Shown: piece by piece, positions 1-6,335 of the stretch
Layout of the letters: every line of letters starts with the position of its first letter
Position numbering within the stretch: the stretch's first letter is position 1
Program-made: the position numbers and the translations under genes
Assembly (NCBI GenBank): GCA_014376425.1
Contig: JACMRO010000573.1
Coordinates: 1-7,198, forward strand
Source of the DNA: Rubritepida sp.
GTDB taxonomy: Bacteria; Pseudomonadota; Alphaproteobacteria; Acetobacterales; Acetobacteraceae
DNA length: 7,198 nt
Reading direction: 5' to 3'
Notes under the pieces: model-generated
Told to the model about the DNA's origin: nothing
The model's input: the letters and a program-made list of their open reading frames with translations, nothing else
Databases searched by the model: none

Positions 1-501
1 CTGGCCACCGCCGCCGCCCTGCGCCCCCCCCGGCCCGGGGCCATGGTGCGCCTGGACGTCCCGGTCCGCCCGGTGCGCGGGCAGAACCTCGTCACCGAAC
101 GCCTGCCCGCCATACTGCCGCTGCCGGCCAGTGCGCTCCGGCAGACGGTGGATGGCACCATCCAGATCGGCGTCACCATCGAGGATGATGGCGACCCGGA
201 GCCGCGCACGCGGGTGGATCATCTTGCAGCCATGGCATCGCGCGCCGCGCGTGTGCTGCCGCCGCTGCGCAGCGCCCGGGTGGTGCGAAGCTGGGCGGCG
301 CTTCGGCCAATGACGCCGGATGGCTTTCCCGCCTATGCCGAAAGCCCGACCCATCCGGGCATTTTCGTCGCGGTCTGCCATTCCGCGGTGACGTTGGCGG
401 CGCAGCATAGCGGCCCGTTGGCCGCGGGCATTCTGGCCGGCCGCCTTCCCGATGCGGTGGCCGACCTTCATCCACGCAGGTTCAATGTTCCAGCGCACTG
501 A
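1..501 (+). CDS. DAO-family FAD-dependent oxidoreductase, C-terminal part (HcnC-like catalytic subunit, C1)
   Basis: The frame is open from base 1 to a TGA at 499-501, giving the last 166 residues of a protein whose start lies upstream. Lining up its LVTERLP segment (V31 of the fragment) with V223 of the C2 protein and V221 of C3 in this window shows that about 190 N-terminal residues, including the FAD-binding GxGxxG, are missing. Family signatures seen are RSWAALRPMTPDGFP (from about residue 96, W98), FVAVCHSAVTLA near residue 125 and a C-terminal RRFNVP. This form resembles the beta/FAD subunit of multi-subunit hydroxyproline or sarcosine-type dehydrogenases, which oxidise C-N bonds of amino or imino acids. 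Where I would expect HSG the fragment has HSA (A129), and the first 14 residues match the family poorly. It is followed by A1 and B1, which probably form a trimer with it. The substrate is unknown. The family call is firm, the role inferred. Confidence 0.85.
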   Translation: MATAAALRPPRPGAMVRLDVPVRPVRGQNLVTERLPAILPLPASALRQTVDGTIQIGVTIEDDGDPEPRTRVDHLAAMASRAARVLPPLRSARVVRSWAALRPMTPDGFPAYAESPTHPGIFVAVCHSAVTLAAQHSGPLAAGILAGRLPDAVADLHPRRFNVPAH

Positions 502-742
502 ACCTGCCGATTGCAGCATCGAGTGGGATGGCGCCGTCCTGCCCGCCCGCACCGGCGAGCCCCTGGCGGCGGCGCTGTTGGCGGCGGGGGTGGTGCGGCT
601 TCGCGGCACGGTGTTGAGCGGTGCGCCGCGCGGCGCCTTCTGCATGATGGGCGCCTGCTTCGATTGCGTCGTGCAGGTGGAAGGCGCGGTGGTGCAGGCT
701 TGCATGGTCGCTGTGACCCCTGGCATGAAGGCCGCGCCATGA
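485..742 (+). CDS. Small [2Fe-2S]-binding protein (HcnA-like electron-transfer subunit, A1)
   Basis: An 85-residue protein of the plant-ferredoxin-like (2Fe-2S)-binding family used as the gamma subunit of HcnABC, opine oxidase and D-hydroxyproline dehydrogenase type enzymes. Four cysteines, C53, C58, C61 and C73, have the spacing C-x4-C-x2-C-x11-C expected for one [2Fe-2S] cluster; the core reads FCMMGACFDC. The preceding half (DGAVLPARTGEPLAAALLAAG) is the usual beta-grasp lead-in. ATG 485 is preferred because it gives the normal family length and overlaps the C1 stop by 17 nt; an in-frame ATG at 452 would add 11 residues with no family character. Only a weak AGG (478-480) precedes it, so translation is probably coupled to C1. 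It presumably passes electrons from the flavin subunits toward the respiratory chain. No signal peptide is seen, so it should be cytoplasmic. Confidence 0.88.
   Translation: MFQRTEPADCSIEWDGAVLPARTGEPLAAALLAAGVVRLRGTVLSGAPRGAFCMMGACFDCVVQVEGAVVQACMVAVTPGMKAAP
727..731 (+). promoter_or_regulatory. Ribosome binding site for B1
   Basis: GAAGG ends 7 nt before ATG 739, inside the 3' end of A1. It is one of the clearer Shine-Dalgarno matches in the window and supports the start that forms the ATGA stop/start overlap. Confidence 0.6.
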
Positions 743-2064
743 GGGTGGATGTCCTGGTGCTGGGCGCGGGACCGGCCGGCATGTCCGCGGCGCTGGAGGC
801 GCGTGCCCAGGGCCTGTCCGTGCTGCTGCTGGATGAAAATGCGGCGCCGGGGGGACAGGTGTATCGGGGGGCGCGGGCCGATGCGCGCGGCCCCGGCGCG
901 GACCAGGCCCGTGCAGGCGCGAAGCTGGCCGCGGCGCTGGCCGGGAGCGGCGCTGAGCGGCGCTTCGGCGCCACGCTCTGGGCCATCGAGCCGGGGCCGG
1001 TCGCATTCTTCTCGGAAGAAGGCGGGGCAAGGCGCGTCGCGGCCGGCCAGATCATCCTCGCCCCTGGCACCACCGAGCGTGCCCTGCCCCTTCCAGGCTG
1101 GACGCTGCCGGGCGTGATGGGCGTGGGGGCCGCGCAGATCCTGATGAAGTCGGCCGGGCTGCTGCCGTCCGGTGCGGTTTGGCTGGCCGGCCAGGGGCCG
1201 CTGCTGTGGCTCTACGCCGCGCAGGCCTTGGCAAAGGGCGGCCGGATCGCCGGCATCGTCGATATGAGCGGGCCGCGAACCGCCGCGCTATGGCACCTGC
1301 CGGCCGCGCTGGCCGCGCCCGGTTATTTGGCGCGTGGCATGGCCTGGATGGGGGCCGTGCGCCGCCAGGTGCCCGTCCATCGCAGCCGGGATCTCCGCGC
1401 CGAAGGGGATGGCCAGCTGGAGCGTGTGGTCATCGACGGCACGCCCCACCCGGCGGACACCCTGCTGCTGCATGACGGCGTGGTGCCGAACACCCAGGTC
1501 ACGCGCGCCATCCAGGGCTGCGCGCATCGCTTCCGGGCCGGCGCCTGGGAGCCGGTTGTGGATGAATGGGGCCATACCAGCACCGCCGGCATACTCGTGG
1601 CCGGTGATGGCGGCGGGGTGTTCGGCGCTGCCGCCGCCGCACTATCCGGCCGCATCGCCGCGCTGGCGGTGGCCCATGCTTTGGGATGCTTCGGGGTCGA
1701 GCAGCGGGATGCGCTGGCTGGGCCGCTGCTGCTCCGGCGCGGCCGGCAGCGGGCGCCGCGGCGCTTTCTGGATGCGCTGTTCCCGCCGCTGCCGCCCCCG
1801 GCCGATCCGGTGATGCTGTGCCGTTGCGAGGAAGTCAGCGCCGGCCGGGTGCGGGAGGCGGTGGCGCTGGGCTGCCTGGGCACCAACCAGCTCAAGGCGT
1901 TCACCAGGGCAGGCATGGGTGCGTGCCAGGGGCGGGTCTGCGGGCCATTGCTGCATTCCGCCGTGGCCGCGGCCCGCGGGGTCGATGGCGCGATGGTCGA
2001 GCCGCTGCGGACACGCTTCCCGACCAAGCCGCTCACGCTGGGCGAACTGGCTGCGCTCGCTTGA
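739..2064 (+). CDS. FAD/NAD(P)-binding oxidoreductase with C-terminal BFD-like [2Fe-2S] domain (HcnB-like, B1)
   Basis: A 441-residue flavoprotein of the HcnB/opine oxidase A/hydroxyproline dehydrogenase alpha family. The first Rossmann motif GAGPAG (residues 9-14) and the DENAAPGGQVYRG segment (32-44) bind FAD. APGTTERALPLPGW (108-121) leads to a second dinucleotide-binding motif, GQGPLL (151-156), and AGDG (288-291, D290) is the usual FAD-pyrophosphate contact. The C-terminus has C361-x-C363 and C396-x4-C401 (CRC ... CQGRVC), the pattern of bacterioferritin-associated-ferredoxin-like [2Fe-2S] domains. The length is normal for the family. ATG 739 overlaps the A1 stop as ATGA and has a GAAGG in front of it, so the frame continuing further upstream is not used. 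In related trimers this subunit holds a non-catalytic flavin and a cluster that take electrons from the C subunit. Its partner may be C1, C2 or both. Cytoplasmic; no membrane segment seen. Confidence 0.9.
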   Translation: MRVDVLVLGAGPAGMSAALEARAQGLSVLLLDENAAPGGQVYRGARADARGPGADQARAGAKLAAALAGSGAERRFGATLWAIEPGPVAFFSEEGGARRVAAGQIILAPGTTERALPLPGWTLPGVMGVGAAQILMKSAGLLPSGAVWLAGQGPLLWLYAAQALAKGGRIAGIVDMSGPRTAALWHLPAALAAPGYLARGMAWMGAVRRQVPVHRSRDLRAEGDGQLERVVIDGTPHPADTLLLHDGVVPNTQVTRAIQGCAHRFRAGAWEPVVDEWGHTSTAGILVAGDGGGVFGAAAAALSGRIAALAVAHALGCFGVEQRDALAGPLLLRRGRQRAPRRFLDALFPPLPPPADPVMLCRCEEVSAGRVREAVALGCLGTNQLKAFTRAGMGACQGRVCGPLLHSAVAAARGVDGAMVEPLRTRFPTKPLTLGELAALA

Positions 2065-3161
2065 CGCACACGGCCATCATCATCGGCGGCGGGCTGCATG
2101 GCCTCTCCACCGCGCTACATCTGGCGCGGCTTTCGGGCTGGCGCGTCACCGTGCTGGAACGCCGCCATGTCGGCCGCCACTCCTCCGGCATCAACGCCGG
2201 CGGGGTGCGCCGACTGGGGCGGGACATGGCGGAGGTCGGCCTGTCCATGGTCGCGGCGGAAATCTGGGCCAGCCTGCCAGCGCTGGTGGGCGACGATGGC
2301 GGCTTCCGGCCTTCCGGCCAAATGAAGCTGGCGGAGAGCGATGCCGACATGGCCGCGCTGGAGCGCCGGCACGATGCCATGCGTGCCGCCGGCTGGACGC
2401 ATGAGGAACTGATCGATGCCACCGAGGCCCGCCGCCTGCTGCCCGCCATGGCGCCGCATATCAGGGGCGCCATGGTGGTGCGCGACGATGGCGCCGCCAA
2501 CCCGATGCGCACGGTCATGGCCTTCCGCCGCGCGGTGCTGGCGGCGGGCGCGGAGATCATCGAGGGCGTATCGGTCCACGGCATCGCGCCCGGCCTGCTG
2601 GTGGAAACGGACCACGGCCCGATGCGCGCCGACCGCGTCGCCAATTGCGCCGGGGCCTGGGCGACGGGGCTTGCGGCAGGGCTGGGCGAGCACATTCCGA
2701 CCACCGCCAAGGCCTCCATGATGATGGTGACGGAAAGGCTGCCGCCTTTCTGCCAGCCCACGGTGGGCAGCCAGTCCCGCGCCCTGTCCTTCAAGCAGAC
2801 GGAGGAGGGCACGGTGGTGATCGGCGGCGGCCACCAGGGCAGCAACGACCTGGCCACGGAGACGGCGAATGTTGATTTCGCCAACCTGGCGCACGCCGCG
2901 CGCATCGCGGCGGATATCTTTCCGGTGGTGCGCAACGCACGGATCGTGCGCAGTTGGACGGGTATCGAGGCCCGCACGCCGGACCAGATACCGGTCCTGG
3001 GCGAAAGCCGGGTGCTGCCGGGTTTGTTTCATTCCTTCGGCTATTCGGGGCACGGGTTCCAGCTTTCGCCAGCCGCTGGCGCGGCGATGGCGGAGTTGAT
3101 GGCGCGCGGTGCGACCAACCTGCCCATCGGGGCATTCTCGCCCGCGCGGTTCGCGGCATGA
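2061..3161 (+). CDS. DAO-family FAD-dependent oxidoreductase, TTG start (HcnC-like catalytic subunit, C2)
   Basis: A 366-residue DAO-superfamily flavoenzyme (glycine/sarcosine oxidase, DadA, HcnC group). GGGLHG (residues 9-14) is the FAD dinucleotide motif, E33 at the end of the second strand should bind the ribose, and SSGINAGGVR (41-50) is the family's flavin-contact loop. Further markers are NCAGAW, MVTERLP (V223), RSWTGIEARTPDQIPVLG (W299) and GYSGHGFQLSP (H331). It should oxidise a secondary amine or amino/imino acid. The start must be TTG 2061: it overlaps the B1 stop as TTGA, and the first in-frame ATG lies far inside the protein, beyond the FAD motif. No good Shine-Dalgarno sequence is seen, so coupling to B1 translation is likely. 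Compared with C1 it carries GHG rather than HSA near the C-terminus, hinting at a different substrate pocket. It may be an alternative catalytic subunit for A1-B1, or a stand-alone oxidase. Confidence 0.88.
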   Translation: MTHTAIIIGGGLHGLSTALHLARLSGWRVTVLERRHVGRHSSGINAGGVRRLGRDMAEVGLSMVAAEIWASLPALVGDDGGFRPSGQMKLAESDADMAALERRHDAMRAAGWTHEELIDATEARRLLPAMAPHIRGAMVVRDDGAANPMRTVMAFRRAVLAAGAEIIEGVSVHGIAPGLLVETDHGPMRADRVANCAGAWATGLAAGLGEHIPTTAKASMMMVTERLPPFCQPTVGSQSRALSFKQTEEGTVVIGGGHQGSNDLATETANVDFANLAHAARIAADIFPVVRNARIVRSWTGIEARTPDQIPVLGESRVLPGLFHSFGYSGHGFQLSPAAGAAMAELMARGATNLPIGAFSPARFAA

Positions 3162-4102
3162 ACGTGCTCGAAGTTCGCGATCTGCGCAGCGAATTCCGCA
3201 TTGATGGCGTGTGGCGGGAGGCCGTGGCCGGCGTGTCCTTCACCCTGGCACCGCGGGAAATCCTTGCCCTGGTCGGCGAAAGCGGCTGCGGCAAGAGCGT
3301 GACCGCCATGAGCGTGATGGGCCTGATCCGCCCGCCCGTCGGCCGCGTCGCGTCCGGAGAGGTGTTGCTGGAGGGCCGCTCCATCGCCGGCCTGCCCGAA
3401 CCCGCGCTGGAGAAGCTGCGCGGGGCGCGGATGGCGATGATCTTCCAGGAGCCGATGACCGCGCTCAACCCGGTGATGACGGTGGGCGACCAGGTGGCTG
3501 AGGCGCTGGTGATCCATGAGGGCCTGTCCCGCGCGGCCGCGCTGGATCGCGCGCGCTTGCTGTTCGAGGAGGTCAAGATTCCCTCCGCCGCCACCCGCCT
3601 GCGCGACTACCCGCACCAATTCTCGGGCGGCATGCGGCAGCGTGTGATGATCGCCATCGCCCTGGCCTGCGAGCCCGCCGTGCTGCTGGCGGACGAGCCA
3701 ACGACGGCGCTGGACGTTACCATCCAGGCGCAGGTACTGGGACTGCTGGCGGATGCGCAGGCGACGCGCGGCATGGCCATGCTGTTCATCACCCATAATC
3801 TGGGGGTGGTGGCGCAGATCGCCGACCGGGTCGCGGTGATGTATGCGGGACAGGTGGTGGAGGAGGGGCGTGTGACCGACATTTTTGCCCAGCCCGCGCA
3901 TCCCTACACGCGGGCGCTGTTCGCAGCGATCCCGCGCGCCGCGCAGCCCCTATCCGCCATCCCCGGCCGGGTGCCGGCGCTGGATGCGATGCCGCCGGGC
4001 TGCCGCTTCCAGGCACGCTGCCCGATGGCCGGGCCGGGCTGCGAGGCACCGCAGGCCCTGCGCGATCTGGGCGGGCAATGGGTGAGGTGCCACCGTGCTT
4101 GA
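3158..4102 (+). CDS. Peptide/opine-type ABC transporter ATP-binding protein (DppD/OppD family)
   Basis: A 314-residue ATPase subunit of an oligopeptide/dipeptide/nickel-type importer. Visible motifs are Walker A GESGCGKS (residues 40-47), Q-loop Q97 in IFQEPMTALNP, signature FSGGMRQR (155-162), Walker B VLLADEP with E180, D-loop ALD (184-186) and H-loop H213. The C-terminal extension is the oligopeptide-transporter type (PAHPYTRAL, 246-254), followed by C282, C288, C295 and C311 (CRFQARC, then GC, then RC). In DppD-type proteins such cysteines ligate a [4Fe-4S] cluster. ATG 3158 overlaps the C2 stop as ATGA. Such ATPases normally pair with a DppF-type partner and two permeases, with a periplasmic binding protein. 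None of these is in the window, so they must lie outside it, most likely in the same operon. Its place among amine dehydrogenases suggests import of their substrate. Confidence 0.93.
   Translation: MNVLEVRDLRSEFRIDGVWREAVAGVSFTLAPREILALVGESGCGKSVTAMSVMGLIRPPVGRVASGEVLLEGRSIAGLPEPALEKLRGARMAMIFQEPMTALNPVMTVGDQVAEALVIHEGLSRAAALDRARLLFEEVKIPSAATRLRDYPHQFSGGMRQRVMIAIALACEPAVLLADEPTTALDVTIQAQVLGLLADAQATRGMAMLFITHNLGVVAQIADRVAVMYAGQVVEEGRVTDIFAQPAHPYTRALFAAIPRAAQPLSAIPGRVPALDAMPPGCRFQARCPMAGPGCEAPQALRDLGGQWVRCHRA
4084..4087 (+). promoter_or_regulatory. Ribosome binding site for the SDR (GTG start)
   Basis: GAGG lies 7 nt before GTG 4095, within the end of the ABC ATPase gene. It supports the GTG start that overlaps the ATPase stop by 8 nt. 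Confidence 0.55.
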
Positions 4103-4406
4103 TCCCACCGGGCGCGTCGTCATGGTCAGCGGCGCCTCACGCGGCATAGGCCACGCGATCGCTGTGCGGCTGCTGGCGGCGGGCTGCGTGGTCAGCGCCG
4201 GGGTGCGTGACCCCGGGGCGGCCCCGCCCGGCAGCCTGGCCTGCCGCTACGACGCCACCGGCCCGGCCGGGCCCTGGGTGCAGGAAACCCTGGCCGCGCA
4301 TGGGCGGATCGATGCACTGGTCAACGCCGCCGGCATCAATCCCCGCGCGCATTTCCTCAGCGCCGACGAGGCGCCCTTCGAGCGCATGTGGCAGGTGAAC
4401 AGCCTG

Positions 4407-4421
4407 CGCCCATGCGGGTGA
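4407..4421 (+). other. Frameshift site and premature stop in the SDR
   Basis: The upstream frame reads L104 at 4404-4406, then leaves family sequence (RPCG) and stops at TGA 4419-4421. The downstream frame resumes family sequence at CCC 4409, ATG 4412. One missing base, most simply a lost G after 4406, explains both. No classical X-XXY-YYZ slippery heptamer is present here. Confidence 0.8.
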
Positions 4422-4759
4422 TCCGTGCCGCCTGGCCTGCCCTGGTGGCCGGCGGCACCGGGCGGGTGCTGAACATTGCCTCCCTGTCCGGCAAGCGGGT
4501 CCGCAACGACAACACCGGATATGCGATGAGCAAGTTCGCGCTGATGGCGCTGACACAGGCGGTCCGGCGTGAGGGGTTTGCCCGCGGGGTGCGTGCCACG
4601 GCGCTGGCGCCCGGCTTTGTCGCCACCGATATGACGATGGCGGCCGATTTCGATCGGGGGCAGATGACCGCGCCCGAGGATTTGGCCGAACTGGCCTTCA
4701 CGGTGCTGCATCTGCCCAACACCGCCACCATCGCCGAGTTGCTGGTGAACTGCCGGCAC

Positions 4760-4764
4760 GAGGT
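4760..4764 (+). promoter_or_regulatory. Ribosome binding site for A2 (GTG start)
   Basis: GAGGT ends 6 nt before GTG 4771, inside the 3' end of the SDR. It favours GTG 4771 over the downstream ATG 4807 as the A2 start. Confidence 0.6.
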
Positions 4765-4770
4765 GCCGCT

Positions 4771-5040
4771 GTGACGGTCGTTCGGCTGCTCGACCAGGAC
4801 CGGCCCATGCTGCATTTCACGCTGGATGGTGGGCCGGCCGAGGCACGCCAGGGCGACACTGTCCTGACCGCGCTGTTGACACTGGGGACTACGGTTCGCA
4901 CCTCCGAATTTGGTGACGGTCCACGCGCCGGCTTTTGCTGGATGGGCGCCTGCCAGGATTGCTTCCTGCTGGTGGACGGCGTGGCGGCGCGGGCCTGCGG
5001 CACCCTGGTCGCGGCCGGCATGAGCGTGGTGCGGCGATGA
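4771..5040 (+). CDS. Small [2Fe-2S]-binding protein (HcnA-like electron-transfer subunit, A2)
   Basis: An 89-residue paralogue of A1 in the same window. Cysteines C56, C61, C64 and C76 keep exactly the C-x4-C-x2-C-x11-C spacing, with core FCWMGACQDC, so it should bind one [2Fe-2S] cluster. Outside the cluster region the two proteins differ at most positions, so this is an old duplication or separate acquisition rather than a recent copy. GTG 4771 is chosen because it overlaps the SDR stop as GTGA and has a good GAGGT upstream. An ATG at 4807 would give a 77-residue protein that still contains the whole domain, so the exact start is not certain. It is followed directly by B2 and C3, with which it should form the second trimeric dehydrogenase as electron-carrying gamma subunit. 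Cytoplasmic; no signal peptide seen. Confidence 0.87.
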   Translation: MTVVRLLDQDRPMLHFTLDGGPAEARQGDTVLTALLTLGTTVRTSEFGDGPRAGFCWMGACQDCFLLVDGVAARACGTLVAAGMSVVRR

Positions 5041-5048
5041 GCGTGGTG
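5020..5048 (+). repeat. 12-nt direct repeat across the A2/B2 junction
   Basis: ATGAGCGTGGTG occurs at 5020-5031 and again at 5037-5048, offset by 17 nt. The first copy encodes MSVV near the end of A2, the second encodes MSVV at the start of B2 in another frame. It may be a small duplication that created or moved the B2 start, or chance in GC-rich valine-rich coding. Confidence 0.6.
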
Positions 5049-6335
5049 GTGGTCGGCGCCGGTCCTGCAGGCGTGCGCGCGGTGGAGCGGTTGGTCAACG
5101 GCGGCCAACGCCCGGCGTGGATCGACGAGGCGCCCGATGGCGGCGGCCGCGTCTTCCAGAAGCCGCCGCCCGGCTTCGCGCGGCGCGGCGCGGCGCTGTA
5201 TGGCGAGGATGCGGGCCGCGCCCATTCGCTGCATGCGGCGTTGGAAGCGCTGAAGCCACGAACGGACTGGCGGCCCGGCACGCTCGTCTGGAACCTGCGC
5301 CCGGGGCCCCGGCTGCTGGACCTGCAGGGTGACGCCGGCCATTCCACCCTGGCCTATGACCAACTCATCCTCTGCACCGGCGCGATGGACCGGGTGGTGC
5401 CGATCCCTGGCTGGACGCAGCCCGGCGTCACCAGCCTGGGTGCCGCGCAAATCGCGCTCAAGACGCAGGGGCTGGCGATGGGGCGGCGGGTCGCGCTGTG
5501 CGGCACCGGCCCGTTGCTGCTGCTGTTGGCGTGGCAACTCACCAAGGCCGGCGCAGCGCCGGCGTTGGTGCTGGACAGCACGCCCTGGGCCACCACCTTG
5601 CGCGCCGCGCCGGGCCTGGCCCGCAATCCGCTCATGGCGCTACGCGGGCTGGGCTGGCTGGCCCGCCTGACGGTGCGAACCGGCGCTGTGCCGCTGCGCA
5701 TTGAACCTGGCTGCACCGGCCTGGTCTGGCGTGATGGTCGCGGCGAGCATCGCACGGAAGTCGATGCGGTCGCGTTGGGCTGGGGGCTCAAGCCTGAGAC
5801 GCAGCTCGCCGACCTGGCCGGCGTGCCCTTTGCCTTTGACCCGCTGCAACGCCTTTGGCTGCCCGAGCGTGACGCCGCCGGCCGCACTGCGGTGCCTGGG
5901 GTTTTCCTGGCTGGTGACGGCGCCTCGGTCGGCGGCAGCGTGATGGCGGAGCTGGGGGGCGCGCGCGCCGCCCTGGTCGTGCTGGGCGATACTGGCGCGG
6001 AGGCCGCGCGGCTGGATCGCGCGATCGCCCGTGAGGCGCGCTTCCGCACCGCGCTGGAGCGGGCCTACCCCTATCCGCATGCCCTGGCCGCCGCGATGCC
6101 GGACGACACTCTGTTGTGCCGATGCGAGGCGATCACCGCGGCCGATCTGCGCGCCTCCGTGGCGCCTGACATCAACCGGGGCAAGGCGCTGACGCGGGTC
6201 GGCATGGGCCGCTGCCAGGGCCGCCTTTGTGGCCCGCCCGCTGCCGAGGTGCTGGCGGCAGCGCTGGGCTGCGACATCGCAGAAGTCGGTCGGCTGCGCG
6301 GGCAGATGCCGGTCAAACCGGTGCCTATGGCATGA
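5037..6335 (+). CDS. FAD/NAD(P)-binding oxidoreductase with C-terminal BFD-like [2Fe-2S] domain (HcnB-like, B2)
   Basis: A 432-residue paralogue of B1 with the same architecture. The first Rossmann motif GAGPAG spans residues 7-12, with D30/E31 closing the second strand. CTGAMDRVVPIPGW follows, then the second dinucleotide motif GTGPLL (156-161) and AGDG (292-295, D294). The C-terminal cluster motif is C361-x-C363 and C393-x4-C398 (CRC ... CQGRLC). The CxC-to-CxxxxC gap is three residues shorter than in B1. The usual GGQ-Y/F segment after the first fold reads GGRVFQ here, an R for the common Q near the flavin. ATG 5037 overlaps the A2 stop as ATGA; no strong Shine-Dalgarno sequence is seen. 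In related trimers this subunit relays electrons from the DAO-like subunit through flavin and [2Fe-2S] centres. Partners should be A2 and C3. The family call is firm and the substrate unknown. Confidence 0.9.
   Translation: MSVVVVGAGPAGVRAVERLVNGGQRPAWIDEAPDGGGRVFQKPPPGFARRGAALYGEDAGRAHSLHAALEALKPRTDWRPGTLVWNLRPGPRLLDLQGDAGHSTLAYDQLILCTGAMDRVVPIPGWTQPGVTSLGAAQIALKTQGLAMGRRVALCGTGPLLLLLAWQLTKAGAAPALVLDSTPWATTLRAAPGLARNPLMALRGLGWLARLTVRTGAVPLRIEPGCTGLVWRDGRGEHRTEVDAVALGWGLKPETQLADLAGVPFAFDPLQRLWLPERDAAGRTAVPGVFLAGDGASVGGSVMAELGGARAALVVLGDTGAEAARLDRAIAREARFRTALERAYPYPHALAAAMPDDTLLCRCEAITAADLRASVAPDINRGKALTRVGMGRCQGRLCGPPAAEVLAAALGCDIAEVGRLRGQMPVKPVPMA

Larger units (their letters stand above)
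4095..4774 (+). pseudogene. Short-chain dehydrogenase/reductase (SDR), split by a -1 frameshift
   Basis: A classical NAD(P)-dependent SDR in two frames. The first part (GTG 4095 to TGA 4419-4421) has the cofactor motif SGASRGIG (residues 12-19), NAAG (77-80) and the structural N102 in WQVNSL. The second part (to TGA 4772-4774) has S130, Y143 and K147 (SLSGK ... YAMSK), a proper SDR catalytic triad, then PGFVATDM. Adding one base between 4406 and 4407 (for example a second G, making CTGGCG) joins them as VNSLAPMRVI and gives about 226 residues, slightly short for the family. No other lesion is seen, so this is either a recent mutation or a sequencing/assembly error. ATG 4412 sits just before the premature stop and could let ribosomes restart on the C-terminal half, which would lack the cofactor site. 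If intact it would be a FabG-like oxidoreductase acting on an alcohol or ketone intermediate. The substrate is unknown. Confidence 0.82.

Noticed and set aside
1323..2977. Two more long minus-strand frames (1323-2099 and 2033-2977)
   Set aside because: Low-complexity Arg/Ala/Ser/Pro-rich translations opposite B1 and C2; no motif, and the plus-strand genes explain the sequence.
485..3161. A1-B1-C2 as a true hydrogen cyanide synthase operon (hcnABC)
   Set aside because: The gene order A-B-C matches, but the same families serve opine and hydroxyproline dehydrogenases. The extra C subunits, ABC ATPase and SDR fit catabolism better, so no hcn symbol is given.
4260..4273. 14-nt palindrome GGCCCGGCCGGGCC as an operator or site
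   Set aside because: Within the SDR coding sequence; such G/C palindromes are expected by chance at this composition.
4401..4421. Programmed ribosomal frameshift in the SDR
   Set aside because: No slippery heptamer, downstream pseudoknot or stimulatory Shine-Dalgarno sequence could be recognised, and SDRs are not known to use this. A lost base is simpler.
5547..5563. Perfect inverted repeat GCCGGCGC-A-GCGCCGGC as a terminator
   Set aside because: It lies inside B2, codes for an ordinary Ala/Gly/Pro stretch and has no T-run after it.
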